From Anthropogastromicrobium aceti (GTDB lineage Bacteria > Bacillota > Clostridia > Lachnospirales > Lachnospiraceae): a stretch of 64,000 nucleotides of DNA. Made by a program: the position numbers and the translations under genes. The stretch lies in NCBI RefSeq assembly GCF_025567095.1, contig NZ_JAOQJH010000001.1; one strand, 5' to 3'. Positions 54,191-63,217 of this stretch are shown here, piece by piece; position 1 is the first letter of the stretch, and every line of letters starts with the position of its first letter. Under the pieces are notes generated by a model. It did no database searches, had not been told where the DNA came from, and saw only the letters and a list, made by a program, of their open reading frames with translations.

Positions 54191-55282
54191 TCACTGGAAA
54201 ATCTTTATAATATCGCTAAACAAAATGAATATCATAAAAATGAAGAGGAAAATAATTCCTGCGATATGAACGATTGCCTCTTTTTCTTTTGGCACCGGCT
54301 TGCCACGCACTGCTTCAATTAGTAAAAACAGTAATCTTCCGCCGTCTAATGCCGGAATCGGAAGCAGATTCATGACGCCTAAGTTGGCACTGATCATGAC
54401 AACAAAATTTGCAAGCGTTAAAAACATCGTCATCGCACGGTCTGAAAACGATTCATCGGCCATAGAGGTATTGACCTCTTCAACCATATCATTTACTGTA
54501 GTCGCAATGCCAACAGGACCAGAAAAGCTCGTCATCGGAAGGTCTCCGGTAAATATCATACCAAGACTTTTGATTACCGTAACAACGTTATATTTCACCT
54601 CGTAAAGACTATATTGGAGTGTCTCATACCATTTTAATCCATAGCGAGCACCAGAGTAAATACCCATGTAATACGTATTATTTGCCTCGTCATACTTTGG
54701 AACAAGTGTTGTTTCATGTGTCTGGTTATCTCTTACATAAGTAACGTCAAGTGATTTGCCAGGATTCATTGCCATATAGATCTGAATTTCACGAAACAAA
54801 TGGACACGTGAGCCATTCACTGAGGTGATTAAATCGCCTTTCTCAAGACCTGCCTCTTGTGCAGGATACTTGTCAATAACACCCTGCACATATGGCTTGT
54901 CGCTTCCAGCAAAACCGATCACAATAACAGCAAGCACAAAGGCAAGCAAAAAATTAAAAATTGGTCCTGCTGCAATAATTGAAATACGTGCCCAGACATT
55001 CTTCTCAGCAAGACTATGCGCCTTGTCTGTAATTTCTTCTGCGTCCGGATCAACTATTCCATTGTCATCCCCCAGCATCAGGCAGGAGCCGCCAAAAGGT
55101 ATCCATTTAAGAGAATATCGTGTTCCCTTATGAACAGTGCTCAAAAGTCTCGGTCCCATGCCAATTGAAAACTCAATTACCCCTACCCCGTTCTTTTTTG
55201 CAAGAAGGAAATGGCCAAATTCATGGATGAATACAACCAATCCGATAATTAAAAAAAGTGCAATAATGCTGAATGGATTCAT
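54191..55282 (-). CDS. rseP: RIP metalloprotease RseP (site-2 protease)
   Basis: 363 aa membrane protease. Zinc site HEFGH in VVFIHEFGHFLLAKKNGVGV, PDZ domain in the middle (YVQGVIDKYPAQEAGLEKGD) and second metal motif NLLPIPALDGGRL near residue 310. Four membrane helices. It cleaves anti-sigma factors and signal peptides within the membrane. Its place between dxr and ispG is conserved in Clostridia. Confidence 0.95.
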   Translation of the reverse strand: MNPFSIIALFLIIGLVVFIHEFGHFLLAKKNGVGVIEFSIGMGPRLLSTVHKGTRYSLKWIPFGGSCLMLGDDNGIVDPDAEEITDKAHSLAEKNVWARISIIAAGPIFNFLLAFVLAVIVIGFAGSDKPYVQGVIDKYPAQEAGLEKGDLITSVNGSRVHLFREIQIYMAMNPGKSLDVTYVRDNQTHETTLVPKYDEANNTYYMGIYSGARYGLKWYETLQYSLYEVKYNVVTVIKSLGMIFTGDLPMTSFSGPVGIATTVNDMVEEVNTSMADESFSDRAMTMFLTLANFVVMISANLGVMNLLPIPALDGGRLLFLLIEAVRGKPVPKEKEAIVHIAGIIFLFIFMIFILFSDIIKIFQ

Positions 55283-55326
55283 ACTTTCCTCTTTCTTTTC
55301 GTACTAGTTTCTTACCCTGTTGTAAT

Positions 55327-56487
55327 CTATGCCAACGCTGACTGTAAAAATTCATATACAGCTGCCTCAGTCTCTAAAATGTTGTCGACATTCGGATTTT
55401 GAACAAAGCCAACATGATCAAGAGAGGCTTCAATTGCCTCAATAATGCCCGGATATGACAATTTGTGATCAAGAAAACGGCTGACAGCAAACTCATTAGC
55501 TGCGTTGTATATTGTTGGTCTGTTTCCACCTTCTTTTCCAACTTTATAAGCAAGTGCCAGTCCAGGGAAGTTTTCAAAATCAGGTGCAAAGAAGCTGATG
55601 CTTCCAAGTTCTGCAAAATCGAGGCGTTTTCCAGGAAGATATCTTCTGTCTGGATATGTCAGTGCTAACTGAATAGGAAGCTTCATATCAGGTGTGCCAA
55701 GCTGGGCAATAATAGCACCATCCTCAAACTGTACCATTGAATGGATAACAGACTGCGGCTGGATCACAACCTGAACCTGATCATATTCAACTCCAAAAAG
55801 CCACTTTGCTTCCATGACCTCTAATCCCTTATTTACCATGGTAGAAGAATCAATTGTAATCTTTCTTCCCATTACCCAGTTAGGATGCTTTAATGCATCC
55901 TCAGGGCGAATATTTTTCATCTGTTCTTTCGTCCATCCACGGAACGGTCCGCCAGATGCTGTCAGAAGAATTTTATCAATCTTGTGACCAGTTGATCCTT
56001 CTGGAGAGCTTCCCATAAGTGACTGGAAAATAGCAGAATGCTCACTGTCTACTGGAAGCAGGCGCACCCCGTACTGCTTGATCATTGGAATAATCAGATG
56101 CCCGGCAGTGACAAGTGTTTCCTTATTTGCAAGTGCAATATCTTTGCCTGCCTTAATAGCTGCTATAGTCGGACGTATTCCAATCATTCCTACAACTGCA
56201 GTGACAACGATCTGTGTTTCCGGGAATGCAGCTGCCTCAATAAGACCATCCATTCCGCTTACAATCGTTACATCAAGGTCGGAAACAGCCTGTTTTAATA
56301 GTTTTGCCGCATCTTCTTTATAAACACATACAAGCTTTGGATGAAATTCGCGAATCTGCTTTTCAAGCAGTTCAACATTACTTCCGGCGGCTAACACAGT
56401 TGCTTCCATATCTGGCTGGCTACGAATAACCTCTAAGCTTTGTGTTCCAATAGAACCGGTAGATCCTAAAATGGCAATTTTTTTCAT
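55327..56487 (-). CDS. dxr: 1-deoxy-D-xylulose-5-phosphate reductoisomerase
   Basis: 386 aa from ATG 56487 (KKIAILGSTGSIGTQSLEVI), preceded by GAAAGGCAGG; a longer frame to 56532 overlaps cdsA. NADPH-binding GSTGSIG, metal/substrate motif PVDSEHSAIFQ, SASGGPFRG-type loop (LTASGGPFRGWT) and MNKGLE-type motif (MVNKGLEVMEA). First committed step of the MEP pathway. Confidence 0.97.
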   Translation of the reverse strand: MKKIAILGSTGSIGTQSLEVIRSQPDMEATVLAAGSNVELLEKQIREFHPKLVCVYKEDAAKLLKQAVSDLDVTIVSGMDGLIEAAAFPETQIVVTAVVGMIGIRPTIAAIKAGKDIALANKETLVTAGHLIIPMIKQYGVRLLPVDSEHSAIFQSLMGSSPEGSTGHKIDKILLTASGGPFRGWTKEQMKNIRPEDALKHPNWVMGRKITIDSSTMVNKGLEVMEAKWLFGVEYDQVQVVIQPQSVIHSMVQFEDGAIIAQLGTPDMKLPIQLALTYPDRRYLPGKRLDFAELGSISFFAPDFENFPGLALAYKVGKEGGNRPTIYNAANEFAVSRFLDHKLSYPGIIEAIEASLDHVGFVQNPNVDNILETEAAVYEFLQSALA

Positions 56488-56524
56488 TATAAAAACCTGC
56501 CTTTCTTCGTTAATTATTCTTCGC

Positions 56525-57334
56525 TTACGCAATACGCTGAAGCAGCGTTACGAGAATGTAGATTAACGGTGCTGTAAAAATAATACTGTCAAAACGATCC
56601 ATGATTCCGCCGTGTCCCGGAATCAGATTTCCATAATCCTTAATCTGGTACTGGCGTTTGATCGCAGAAGCGGAAAGATCTCCAAACATGGAAATAAAGC
56701 CACCGCATGCACCAATAATAGCACAAAAAACAGCCGGATTTGAAAATTCAGTCAGATTTGTCTTGAAAATTGTTCCATAAAGTGCACCAATTAATGCACT
56801 TCCTATAATTCCGCCGACTGCACCCTCGATTGATTTTTTTGGACTTAATACAGGTGTCATTTTATGTTTTCCAATCGCACGTCCAACTAAATATGCACAT
56901 GTATCACAGCCCCATGCGCTGATAAAGATCAGCCATACTGTGTAGGCACCATCATTGCTTATTCTTGTTTGGAAAATAAATGACATCATCAATGCCACAT
57001 ATACCATTCCAAATGTTGCTTTTGCAATCTCTTCTGCCGTGAATTTTGGATAAGTAGCCACATATGAGACCATCATTGCCAAAAATCCTAAGACAAGTAT
57101 AAGAACAACAAGATCATTTTTTCCTGCCAGAATGACAGATTCTATTCCGATTGCTGTCAGATAACCAACAAGCGCAGGAATCTTTTTTTCCATCTGAAAA
57201 ACACGGTACAGCTCATACATGCCAACCAGGCTGATCAGAAGCATAAATAAATACAGAAGCGGGCCCGAGGCGATGATTGCACACATAGTCACTGCCAACA
57301 GCACAATTCCGCTGATTGTTCTTGTAATAAACAT
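56525..57334 (-). CDS. cdsA: Phosphatidate cytidylyltransferase
   Basis: 269 aa, seven to eight membrane helices, with the CDP-alcohol signature near the C-terminus (SASAIKRQYQIKDYGNLIPG and HGGIMDRFDSIIF). It makes CDP-diacylglycerol for phospholipid synthesis. It lies between uppS and dxr, 41 nt after uppS. Confidence 0.96.
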   Translation of the reverse strand: MFITRTISGIVLLAVTMCAIIASGPLLYLFMLLISLVGMYELYRVFQMEKKIPALVGYLTAIGIESVILAGKNDLVVLILVLGFLAMMVSYVATYPKFTAEEIAKATFGMVYVALMMSFIFQTRISNDGAYTVWLIFISAWGCDTCAYLVGRAIGKHKMTPVLSPKKSIEGAVGGIIGSALIGALYGTIFKTNLTEFSNPAVFCAIIGACGGFISMFGDLSASAIKRQYQIKDYGNLIPGHGGIMDRFDSIIFTAPLIYILVTLLQRIA

Positions 57335-57375
57335 AAATTTTTATGCCTTTCTGTAAGTAAAATGTTATATAAATC

Positions 57376-58095
57376 TTATTTGGTCAGACGACCTCCATAA
57401 CGGCGCTCACGCTTTCCAAATGAATCTACTGCCTTTTGCAGCTCTTCCTTGTTAAAATCAGGCCACAAAACATCTGTCACATAAATTTCTGTGTAAGCCA
57501 GCTGCCAGAGCAAGAAATTTGACAGACGAAGCTCACCGCTTGTGCGAATTAAAAGATCTGGATCTGGCATATCTGCAGTATCCAGATAAGAGCCAATTGT
57601 CTGCTCCGTAATAGCTGTAGGCTCGAGCTTTTCTGCTTTCACATCCTCTGCCATGCGAATCATTCCGCGGCGCATCTCGTCTCTTGCACCATAGTTGATC
57701 GCAATGGCAAATACCATGCGTGTATTATTTCTTGTCTCATACTCAAGCTTATTTAAACCCTTCACTAGATCTGGTGCAAAGCGGCTTCGCTCTCCTATAA
57801 TTTTAACACGTACATTCTCCTCTTCGGCTACCTTTAAAAGCTTTTTAATGTAAAAGCCCATAAGAACCATAAGCGCCGAAACCTCTTCCTCAGAGCGCTT
57901 CCAGTTTTCAGTGGAAAACGCATAAACAGTCAAATAGTCAATACCAAGATCAGCTGCATCGCGCACAGTTTGCTCTAGTACCTTACAGCCTTCTGCATGA
58001 CCCATTTTTCGTGGCAGCTTTCTGCGCTCAGCCCATCTGCCGTTTCCGTCCATAATGATCGCGACATGACGCGGAATCTTTTTTTGTTCATCCAT
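57376..58095 (-). CDS. uppS: Isoprenyl transferase (undecaprenyl diphosphate synthase)
   Basis: 239 aa cis-prenyltransferase. HVAIIMDGNGRWAERR holds the catalytic Asp; also YAFSTENWKRSEEEV, AINYGARDEMRR, PDPDLLIRTSGELRLSNFLL and WPDF. It makes the C55 lipid carrier for cell-wall synthesis, using products of the MEP genes in the same operon. Confidence 0.97.
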   Translation of the reverse strand: MDEQKKIPRHVAIIMDGNGRWAERRKLPRKMGHAEGCKVLEQTVRDAADLGIDYLTVYAFSTENWKRSEEEVSALMVLMGFYIKKLLKVAEEENVRVKIIGERSRFAPDLVKGLNKLEYETRNNTRMVFAIAINYGARDEMRRGMIRMAEDVKAEKLEPTAITEQTIGSYLDTADMPDPDLLIRTSGELRLSNFLLWQLAYTEIYVTDVLWPDFNKEELQKAVDSFGKRERRYGGRLTK

Positions 58096-58137
58096 ATGAG
58101 TACCTCACAGGTATAATCTTATTTTATCTTGTTACAC

Positions 58138-58168
58138 AAAACAGGACAGGCAAAACGCCTGCCCTGAA
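58138..58168 (-). terminator. Intra-operon hairpin between frr and uppS
   Basis: Minus strand CAGGGCAGGC-gttt-TGCCTGTCCTG followed by TTTTGTG. It may attenuate read-through from pyrH-frr into the lipid genes. Confidence 0.65.
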
Positions 58169-58180
58169 AATTTCTTATTA

Positions 58181-58735
58181 TTAGACAGTCATGATTTCCT
58201 TTGATTTATTCTCAACACTCTTGTCTATCTTTGCAACATATTTGTCTGTCATCTTCTGGATTTTCTCTTCGCCTTCCTTGCGCTCATCCTCAGTAATGTC
58301 AGTTGACTTCTCCATCTTCTTTAAGGTATCGTTGGCATCACGGCGAACATTACGGACAGCAACCTTTGCAGCCTCACCCTTCTTCTTAATGTCCTTTACT
58401 AATTCCTTACGTCTTTCCTCTGTAAGCTCTGGGAATACAAGACGGATGCTTGTACCATCATTTGTTGGTGTGATTCCAAGATCAGATGCCAGAATAGCTT
58501 TCTCGATAGCCTTTAACAGACTCTTCTCCCACGGATTAATCTGGATGATTCTCGGCTCCGGAACTGAAATATTTCCCACCTGCTGCATAGGAGTCGGAGT
58601 TCCATAATACTCAACCATAATTCTGTTTAACAGATTTGGATTTGCACGTCCTGCACGGATATTGGTAAACTCGCCATCCAGATTTTCGCAGGTTTTTGTC
58701 ATCTTCTCTTCACATTTTTTAATAACTTCCTTCAT
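58181..58735 (-). CDS. frr: Ribosome recycling factor
   Basis: 184 aa, full length. Signatures FTNIRAGRANPNLLNRIMVE, QVGNISVPEPRIIQINPWEK and LVFPELTEERRKELVKDIKK. With EF-G it splits ribosomes after termination. GAAGGAGC precedes the ATG. It follows pyrH by 51 nt. Confidence 0.98.
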   Translation of the reverse strand: MKEVIKKCEEKMTKTCENLDGEFTNIRAGRANPNLLNRIMVEYYGTPTPMQQVGNISVPEPRIIQINPWEKSLLKAIEKAILASDLGITPTNDGTSIRLVFPELTEERRKELVKDIKKKGEAAKVAVRNVRRDANDTLKKMEKSTDITEDERKEGEEKIQKMTDKYVAKIDKSVENKSKEIMTV

Positions 58736-58786
58736 AGTTACGCTCCTTCGGTTTTATGGTTTTTAAATTTAATAGTTTTTAAATTC

Positions 58787-59491
58787 TCAGGCTGTTACAT
58801 GAGTTCCTGTAATCTTGCCGTTTAATGCATTTGCAATGCTGTTTTCTTCGTTTAAGCCAAATACAGCAAGCGGCATATGGTTTTCCATACACATGATAGA
58901 TGCCGTCATATCAATAACAGCAAGGCGCTTATCTACGACCTCTTTAATAGTTACGGTATCATACTTGACAGCATCTGGATTCTTTGCCGGATCACTGTCA
59001 TAAACACCGTCGATTGCCTTTGCAAGAAGGATAACGTCTGCCTCCATCTCAATGGCACGCAGTACAACACCAGTGTCAGTAGAAAAATATGGATGTCCGG
59101 TACCGCCTGCAAAGAAAACAACCTTTCCCTGTGCAAGTGCTTCATTTGCTGCATCCTTAGAGAACAGCTTTGTAAAGGTGCTGCAGGCAAATGGTGTGAA
59201 GATTTCAGTCTTCATGCCTGTGGTACGGAAGATTTCAGATACATAGATACAGTTCATAACAGTTGCCAGCATACCAATCTGGTCTGCCTTTGGTCGATCA
59301 ATTGCGTTGCTGGAACGGCCTCTCCAGAAGTTTCCGCCGCCAATTACAATTGCAACCTGTACGCCCTGGTCAACTGACAGCTTTACCTGTCTTGCAACGT
59401 CCTTTACAACTTCTTCATCAAAACCAGTCTTTTTTTCACCAGCTAATGCTTCTCCGCTGAGCTTAAGCATAACTCTGCGCTGTTTTTCCAT
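58787..59491 (-). CDS. pyrH: UMP kinase
   Basis: 234 aa from ATG 59491 (GAAAGGACGAG upstream); the longer frame to 59548 lacks a site. Amino-acid-kinase fold with VMLKLSGEALAG, IVIGGGNFWRGR and FFAGGTGHPYFSTDT. It phosphorylates UMP. rpsB-tsf, often upstream, are not adjacent here; instead it has its own promoter. Confidence 0.97.
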   Translation of the reverse strand: MEKQRRVMLKLSGEALAGEKKTGFDEEVVKDVARQVKLSVDQGVQVAIVIGGGNFWRGRSSNAIDRPKADQIGMLATVMNCIYVSEIFRTTGMKTEIFTPFACSTFTKLFSKDAANEALAQGKVVFFAGGTGHPYFSTDTGVVLRAIEMEADVILLAKAIDGVYDSDPAKNPDAVKYDTVTIKEVVDKRLAVIDMTASIMCMENHMPLAVFGLNEENSIANALNGKITGTHVTA

Positions 59492-59557
59492 GTTTGTCTC
59501 GTCCTTTCTGTGGGTTGTATCTTTGGTTATCGTTTCACCCAGATACATATATCAGTA

Positions 59558-59586
59558 TCTTACCATACAGACTTTTAAAAATCAAC
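59558..59586 (-). promoter_or_regulatory. pyrH operon promoter
   Basis: Minus strand TTGATT (59586-59581), 17 nt, TAAGAT (59563-59558), about 65 nt before the pyrH start and just beside repeat element B. Confidence 0.6.
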
Positions 59587-59599
59587 TAAAATATGTAGC

Positions 59600-59817
59600 T
59601 GTTACAGTTCACGCGTCATGTTACGAAAGCCCTTAGGTGCAATGGTTTCGTCGCCGGACCAAACTCCGCAGGTTCCTTTTATGTTCTTTTTTATTATACA
59701 TTACTTTGAAAGACCTGCTCCAAGTGTCCGGCTCGTGAAATCCATTCACCTTCGGGCTTTGCCGCAAATATTGGATGCAGCGATGTTCGAGACGTGCGTT
59801 TTTGCGAACTGTAACGA
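59600..59817. repeat. MITE-like long hairpin element B
   Basis: Terminal arms GTTACAGTTC / GAACTGTAAC. The interior is one long imperfect stem: AGCCC/GGGCT, GGTG/CACC, ATGG/CCAT, GCCGGAC/GTCCGGC, GCAGGT/ACCTGC, with an AT-rich centre. The left end GTTACAGTTCACGCGTC matches element A but for one base. It occupies the gap between divergent pyrH and dapF. Confidence 0.65.
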
Positions 59818-59868
59818 AACTACTTCGATGAATGACTTTGTCGACGAACCTAATTTTGCGGGCGCCTG

Positions 59869-59897
59869 TTATGTTTCTGAGCAGTACTGCATATAAT
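59869..59897 (+). promoter_or_regulatory. Possible dapF promoter
   Basis: TATAAT at 59892-59897 with a weak TTATGT 17 nt upstream (59869-59874). Confidence 0.4.
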
Positions 59898-59929
59898 GAT
59901 ATGAATTACATAAAATGGGTTGGAATCAG

Positions 59930-60742
59930 ATGAATTTAAAGTTTACAAAAATGCAGGCAACTGGAAATGATTATATCTTTGTAAATTTATTTGACGCAGA
60001 TGATTTTAAAATATTTAATGAGACAAATTGGAGTCAGATAGCAATACGTCTTAGTGACCGTCATTTTGGAATAGGTTCTGATGGTTTGATTTTAATTTGT
60101 CCATCAGACATCGCTGATTGTTATATGCGCATGTTTAATGCTGATGGCTCTGAGGGAGCCATGTGCGGAAATGGAATACGCTGCTTAGGGAAATATGTAT
60201 ATGAACGCGGACTAATAAAAAAGCATATCATCTGCGTTGAGACAAAAAGTGGAATACGTACACTTTATCTTGATATTGAAGATGAAATGTATGTTAAATC
60301 AGTTTGTGTGGATATGGGGGTCCCTGTTCTTTCTTCTAGTCTTGAAATTGGTTCTTTTTTTGTAACACCTGTATCAATGGGCAATCCTCATGCGGTATGT
60401 TTTGTTCCTAATTCTCCTTCTGAATATCCGGTTGAAAAGTGGGGACCATTTTTAGAGTGTCATCCACAATTAGGGGAACGCAGTAATGTTGAATTTGTTC
60501 AGATAGTTTCTCATAATAAGATTTGCCTTCGAATTTGGGAACGAGGTTCTAAAGAAACACTCTCATGCGGAACAGGTGCATGTGCAGCAGCTGTCTGTGC
60601 CATACAGCAAAAAGGAATGGAAAATAAGGTTTTGGCAGAGGTACCAGGCGGAACATTGACTATTAGCTGGAATGGCAATGGAGAAGCTGTTTTTTTAAGC
60701 GGACCAGCAGAGTTTATATGTGATGCTTTTGCTGCAAACTGA
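59930..60742 (+). CDS. dapF: Diaminopimelate epimerase
   Basis: 270 aa from ATG 59930 (MNLKFTKMQATGNDYIFV); an in-frame ATG at 59915 adds five unlikely residues and neither has a strong RBS. The two catalytic cysteines are in MCGNGIRCLGKYV (about 75) and SCGTGACAAAV (about 215). It converts LL- to meso-diaminopimelate for lysine and peptidoglycan. Confidence 0.96.
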   Translation: MNLKFTKMQATGNDYIFVNLFDADDFKIFNETNWSQIAIRLSDRHFGIGSDGLILICPSDIADCYMRMFNADGSEGAMCGNGIRCLGKYVYERGLIKKHIICVETKSGIRTLYLDIEDEMYVKSVCVDMGVPVLSSSLEIGSFFVTPVSMGNPHAVCFVPNSPSEYPVEKWGPFLECHPQLGERSNVEFVQIVSHNKICLRIWERGSKETLSCGTGACAAAVCAIQQKGMENKVLAEVPGGTLTISWNGNGEAVFLSGPAEFICDAFAAN

Positions 60743-60814
60743 ATATGATATTGCAGATATTGGCTGAATATGTTAAGATAAGTCAGATGCAAAAAAACAG
60801 GAGGAATGACATAA

Positions 60815-61435
60815 ATGCTTACTTTAAAAAATACATCTGTTATGAATTTTGAAAATGCCATCCGCGGAGCCAGAAATCCCTTAAACAGCTGGGGCCGTAT
60901 GGACAGCCATACCGAGCCTGACGGCAGCTTTGTTTTTGGACCAAATGATCTTGATCTGGCAATGCGTCTTGCAAAGGCAGGTTCTGACCATAGAAAATAT
61001 CTGCGTATGGTTTTTGTCAGCGTAGATGTAACTGCACCACTTTACTGGTGGAAGGAATATGATACATATAAGGTAGCTACTGTTGCTAACTCAACAAGTA
61101 CTATGCATAAAATCCACAGCAAACCATTCTCAATGGATGACTTCTCCTGCGATCATATGACAGACGGTACAAAAAAATTTATGGAAACAGTTGTTGCCGA
61201 GCTTGAAAACATCCGTCTTCGTTTTAAGGAGACAAAATCAAAGGATGACTGGTATGATATGATCCAGCTTCTTCCAAGTAGCTATAACCAGATGCGCACC
61301 TGCACATTTAATTATGAGACATTAATCAATATCTATCGTGCAAGAAAGAATCATAAGCTGGCAGAGTGGCACACATTCTGTGATTGGATTGAAACACTTC
61401 CATATGCAGAACAGCTTATAACATTTGAGCCTTAA
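60815..61435 (+). CDS. Conserved hypothetical protein, possibly ThyX-like fold
   Basis: 206 aa, soluble, no signal. Distinctive stretches: RGARNPLNSWGRMDSHTEPD, GPNDLDLAMRLAKAGSDHRK, VTAPLYWWKEYDTYKVATVA then NSTSTMHKIHSKPF. The WWKEYDTYKV...NSTSTMH segment loosely recalls the flavin/dUMP-binding stretch of ThyX thymidylate synthases, but the RHR motif is absent, so this is only a suggestion. AGGAGG lies upstream. dut, a dUMP-producing enzyme, lies convergent next door. Confidence 0.7.
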   Translation: MLTLKNTSVMNFENAIRGARNPLNSWGRMDSHTEPDGSFVFGPNDLDLAMRLAKAGSDHRKYLRMVFVSVDVTAPLYWWKEYDTYKVATVANSTSTMHKIHSKPFSMDDFSCDHMTDGTKKFMETVVAELENIRLRFKETKSKDDWYDMIQLLPSSYNQMRTCTFNYETLINIYRARKNHKLAEWHTFCDWIETLPYAEQLITFEP

Positions 61436-61459
61436 ATGAGCCTTAAAATGGCTGTTATT

Positions 61460-61498
61460 AAAAAAGCGCCTCACGTTTTTGTGAGACGCCTTTTTTTA
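61460..61498. terminator. Bidirectional terminator between the hypothetical gene and dut
   Basis: GCGCCTCAC-gttttt-GTGAGaCGC flanked by AAAAA and TTTTTTT. Confidence 0.88.
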
Positions 61499-61514
61499 GA
61501 TTTTTGTGCAGCAA

Positions 61515-61949
61515 TTACTGCTTTCCGGTTGTTCCAAAACCGCCGCGGTCACAGCCTTCTAAATGCTCCACTTCTTCAAATTGAAGTGCTGGCTGATGTG
61601 CCATAATACGAAACTGGCAAATTCTGTCATTTACGTGAATACATGTGTCGCGTACCGCCATCACAGGTACTTTCCATTCGTCATGATCACCGCAGTAGCT
61701 TTCATCAATCACACCCATATGATTTGTCTGGATGAGGCCGAAATTCTTAAATGTACTGCTTCTTGGAACAACATGTGCCTCGTAGCCCTTTGGAAGCTGC
61801 ACTGCAATACCAAGAGAAATAAGACGAGCCTCTCCGGCCTTCATATTTACTTCCTCTGCGCTTCTTAAATCAATCCAATCAGATTTTCCGTCGATGAAAC
61901 GGAGTTTTTCAATTTTGTCACTCAAATAGCGAATTTTTAATGTTTCCAT
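61515..61949 (-). CDS. dut: dUTP diphosphatase (trimeric dUTPase)
   Basis: 144 aa with trimeric dUTPase motifs: motif 1 WIDLRSAEE (usually AGxDLxS, so altered), motif 2 PRSSTFKNFG, motif 3 GVIDESYCGD, motif 5 RGGFGTTGK. It hydrolyses dUTP to dUMP, keeping uracil out of DNA. GAGGTATC precedes the ATG. Confidence 0.92.
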   Translation of the reverse strand: METLKIRYLSDKIEKLRFIDGKSDWIDLRSAEEVNMKAGEARLISLGIAVQLPKGYEAHVVPRSSTFKNFGLIQTNHMGVIDESYCGDHDEWKVPVMAVRDTCIHVNDRICQFRIMAHQPALQFEEVEHLEGCDRGGFGTTGKQ

Positions 61950-61973
61950 GATACCTCATTACTAAAATTACAA

Positions 61974-63215
61974 TTATTCGTATAACGGATATTTGTCAGT
62001 CAGGCTCTTAACAAGTGCCATTGCTTCTTCTTTGTTTTTCTCCATATCGTCGATAACAAGAGAGATTGCCTGTGCGACAACATCCATATCAGCTGTATTA
62101 AAGCCTCTGGTAGTAACAGCGGCTGTTCCAAGACGGATACCACTTGTCGTAAATGCAGACTGTGGGTCATTCGGTACGGTGTTCTTATTGCATGTAATGT
62201 TGGCAGCATCAAGCATCTTTTCAGCCTGCTTTCCAGTTACACCCTTATTTATCAGATTTACGAGCATTAGATGATTATCTGTTCCGCCTGATACAAGCTC
62301 AAAGCCACGATTCATAAGGCCAGAAGCAAGTGCCTGCGCATTATCAATAATTCCCTGTGCATAAAGCTTGAATGACGGATCAAGTGCTTCCTTAAAGCAA
62401 ACAGCCTTTCCTGCGATAACATGCATAAGCGGTCCGCCCTGAATGCCTGGGAAAATTGCCTTATTAAAGTTGTACTTTTTGTTAACCTCGTTGCTGCACA
62501 TGATCATGCCGCCTCGCGGTCCGCGAAGTGTCTTATGAGTGGTTGTAGTAGTTACATGTGCGTAAGGAATTGGACTTTCATGAAGTCCAGCTGCGACAAG
62601 ACCTGCGATATGTGCCATATCAACCATTAAAACTGCGCCTACTTCATCTGCGATCTCACGGAAGCGCTTAAAGTCGATCTTTCTTGCGTAGGCAGAGGCA
62701 CCGGCTACGATCATCTTTGGCTTGCACTCAAGTGCAATACGGCGAACTTCGTCATAATCAATAAAGCCATCTGCATTAATTCCATAAGGAACAGCGTGAA
62801 AGTACTTTCCTGACATGTTTACCGGGCTTCCATGTGTAAGATGACCACCCATGTCGAGGCTCATGCCCATAAAGGTATCACCAGGATTTAATACGGCAAA
62901 AAAGACTGCCATATTTGCCTGTGCTCCAGAGTGCGGCTGCACATTGACATACTCACAACCAAAAAGTTTCTTTGCGCGCTCTCTTGCTAACTCCTCTACT
63001 ACGTCAACATATTCGCATCCGCCATAATAGCGTTTTCCCGGATAACCCTCTGCATATTTGTTTGTCAGAACGCTGCCCATTGCTGCCATAACGGCCTTGC
63101 TTACAAGATTTTCAGAGGCAATCAGCTCAATATGGGTACGCTGTCTTGTTAGCTCATCCGACATTGCCTGTGCCAATTCAGGGTCATACTTTTCTACTTC
63201 CTCAAATCCTAACAT
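61974..63215 (-). CDS. glyA: Serine hydroxymethyltransferase
   Basis: 413 aa PLP enzyme. PLP-lysine in TTTTHKTLRGPRGG (about 224), substrate motifs HIELIASENLVSKAV and YAEGYPGKRYYGGCEYVDVV. It interconverts serine and glycine and charges folate with one-carbon units for thymidylate and purines. It begins 2 nt after the ygiQ stop; its AGGAGG is inside the ygiQ end. Confidence 0.98.
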   Translation of the reverse strand: MLGFEEVEKYDPELAQAMSDELTRQRTHIELIASENLVSKAVMAAMGSVLTNKYAEGYPGKRYYGGCEYVDVVEELARERAKKLFGCEYVNVQPHSGAQANMAVFFAVLNPGDTFMGMSLDMGGHLTHGSPVNMSGKYFHAVPYGINADGFIDYDEVRRIALECKPKMIVAGASAYARKIDFKRFREIADEVGAVLMVDMAHIAGLVAAGLHESPIPYAHVTTTTTHKTLRGPRGGMIMCSNEVNKKYNFNKAIFPGIQGGPLMHVIAGKAVCFKEALDPSFKLYAQGIIDNAQALASGLMNRGFELVSGGTDNHLMLVNLINKGVTGKQAEKMLDAANITCNKNTVPNDPQSAFTTSGIRLGTAAVTTRGFNTADMDVVAQAISLVIDDMEKNKEEAMALVKSLTDKYPLYE

Positions 63216-63217
63216 GT

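Noticed and set aside
59618..59896. 92-codon plus-strand frame upstream of dapF
   Set aside because: It is the translation of hairpin element B, with no ribosome binding site or recognisable family.
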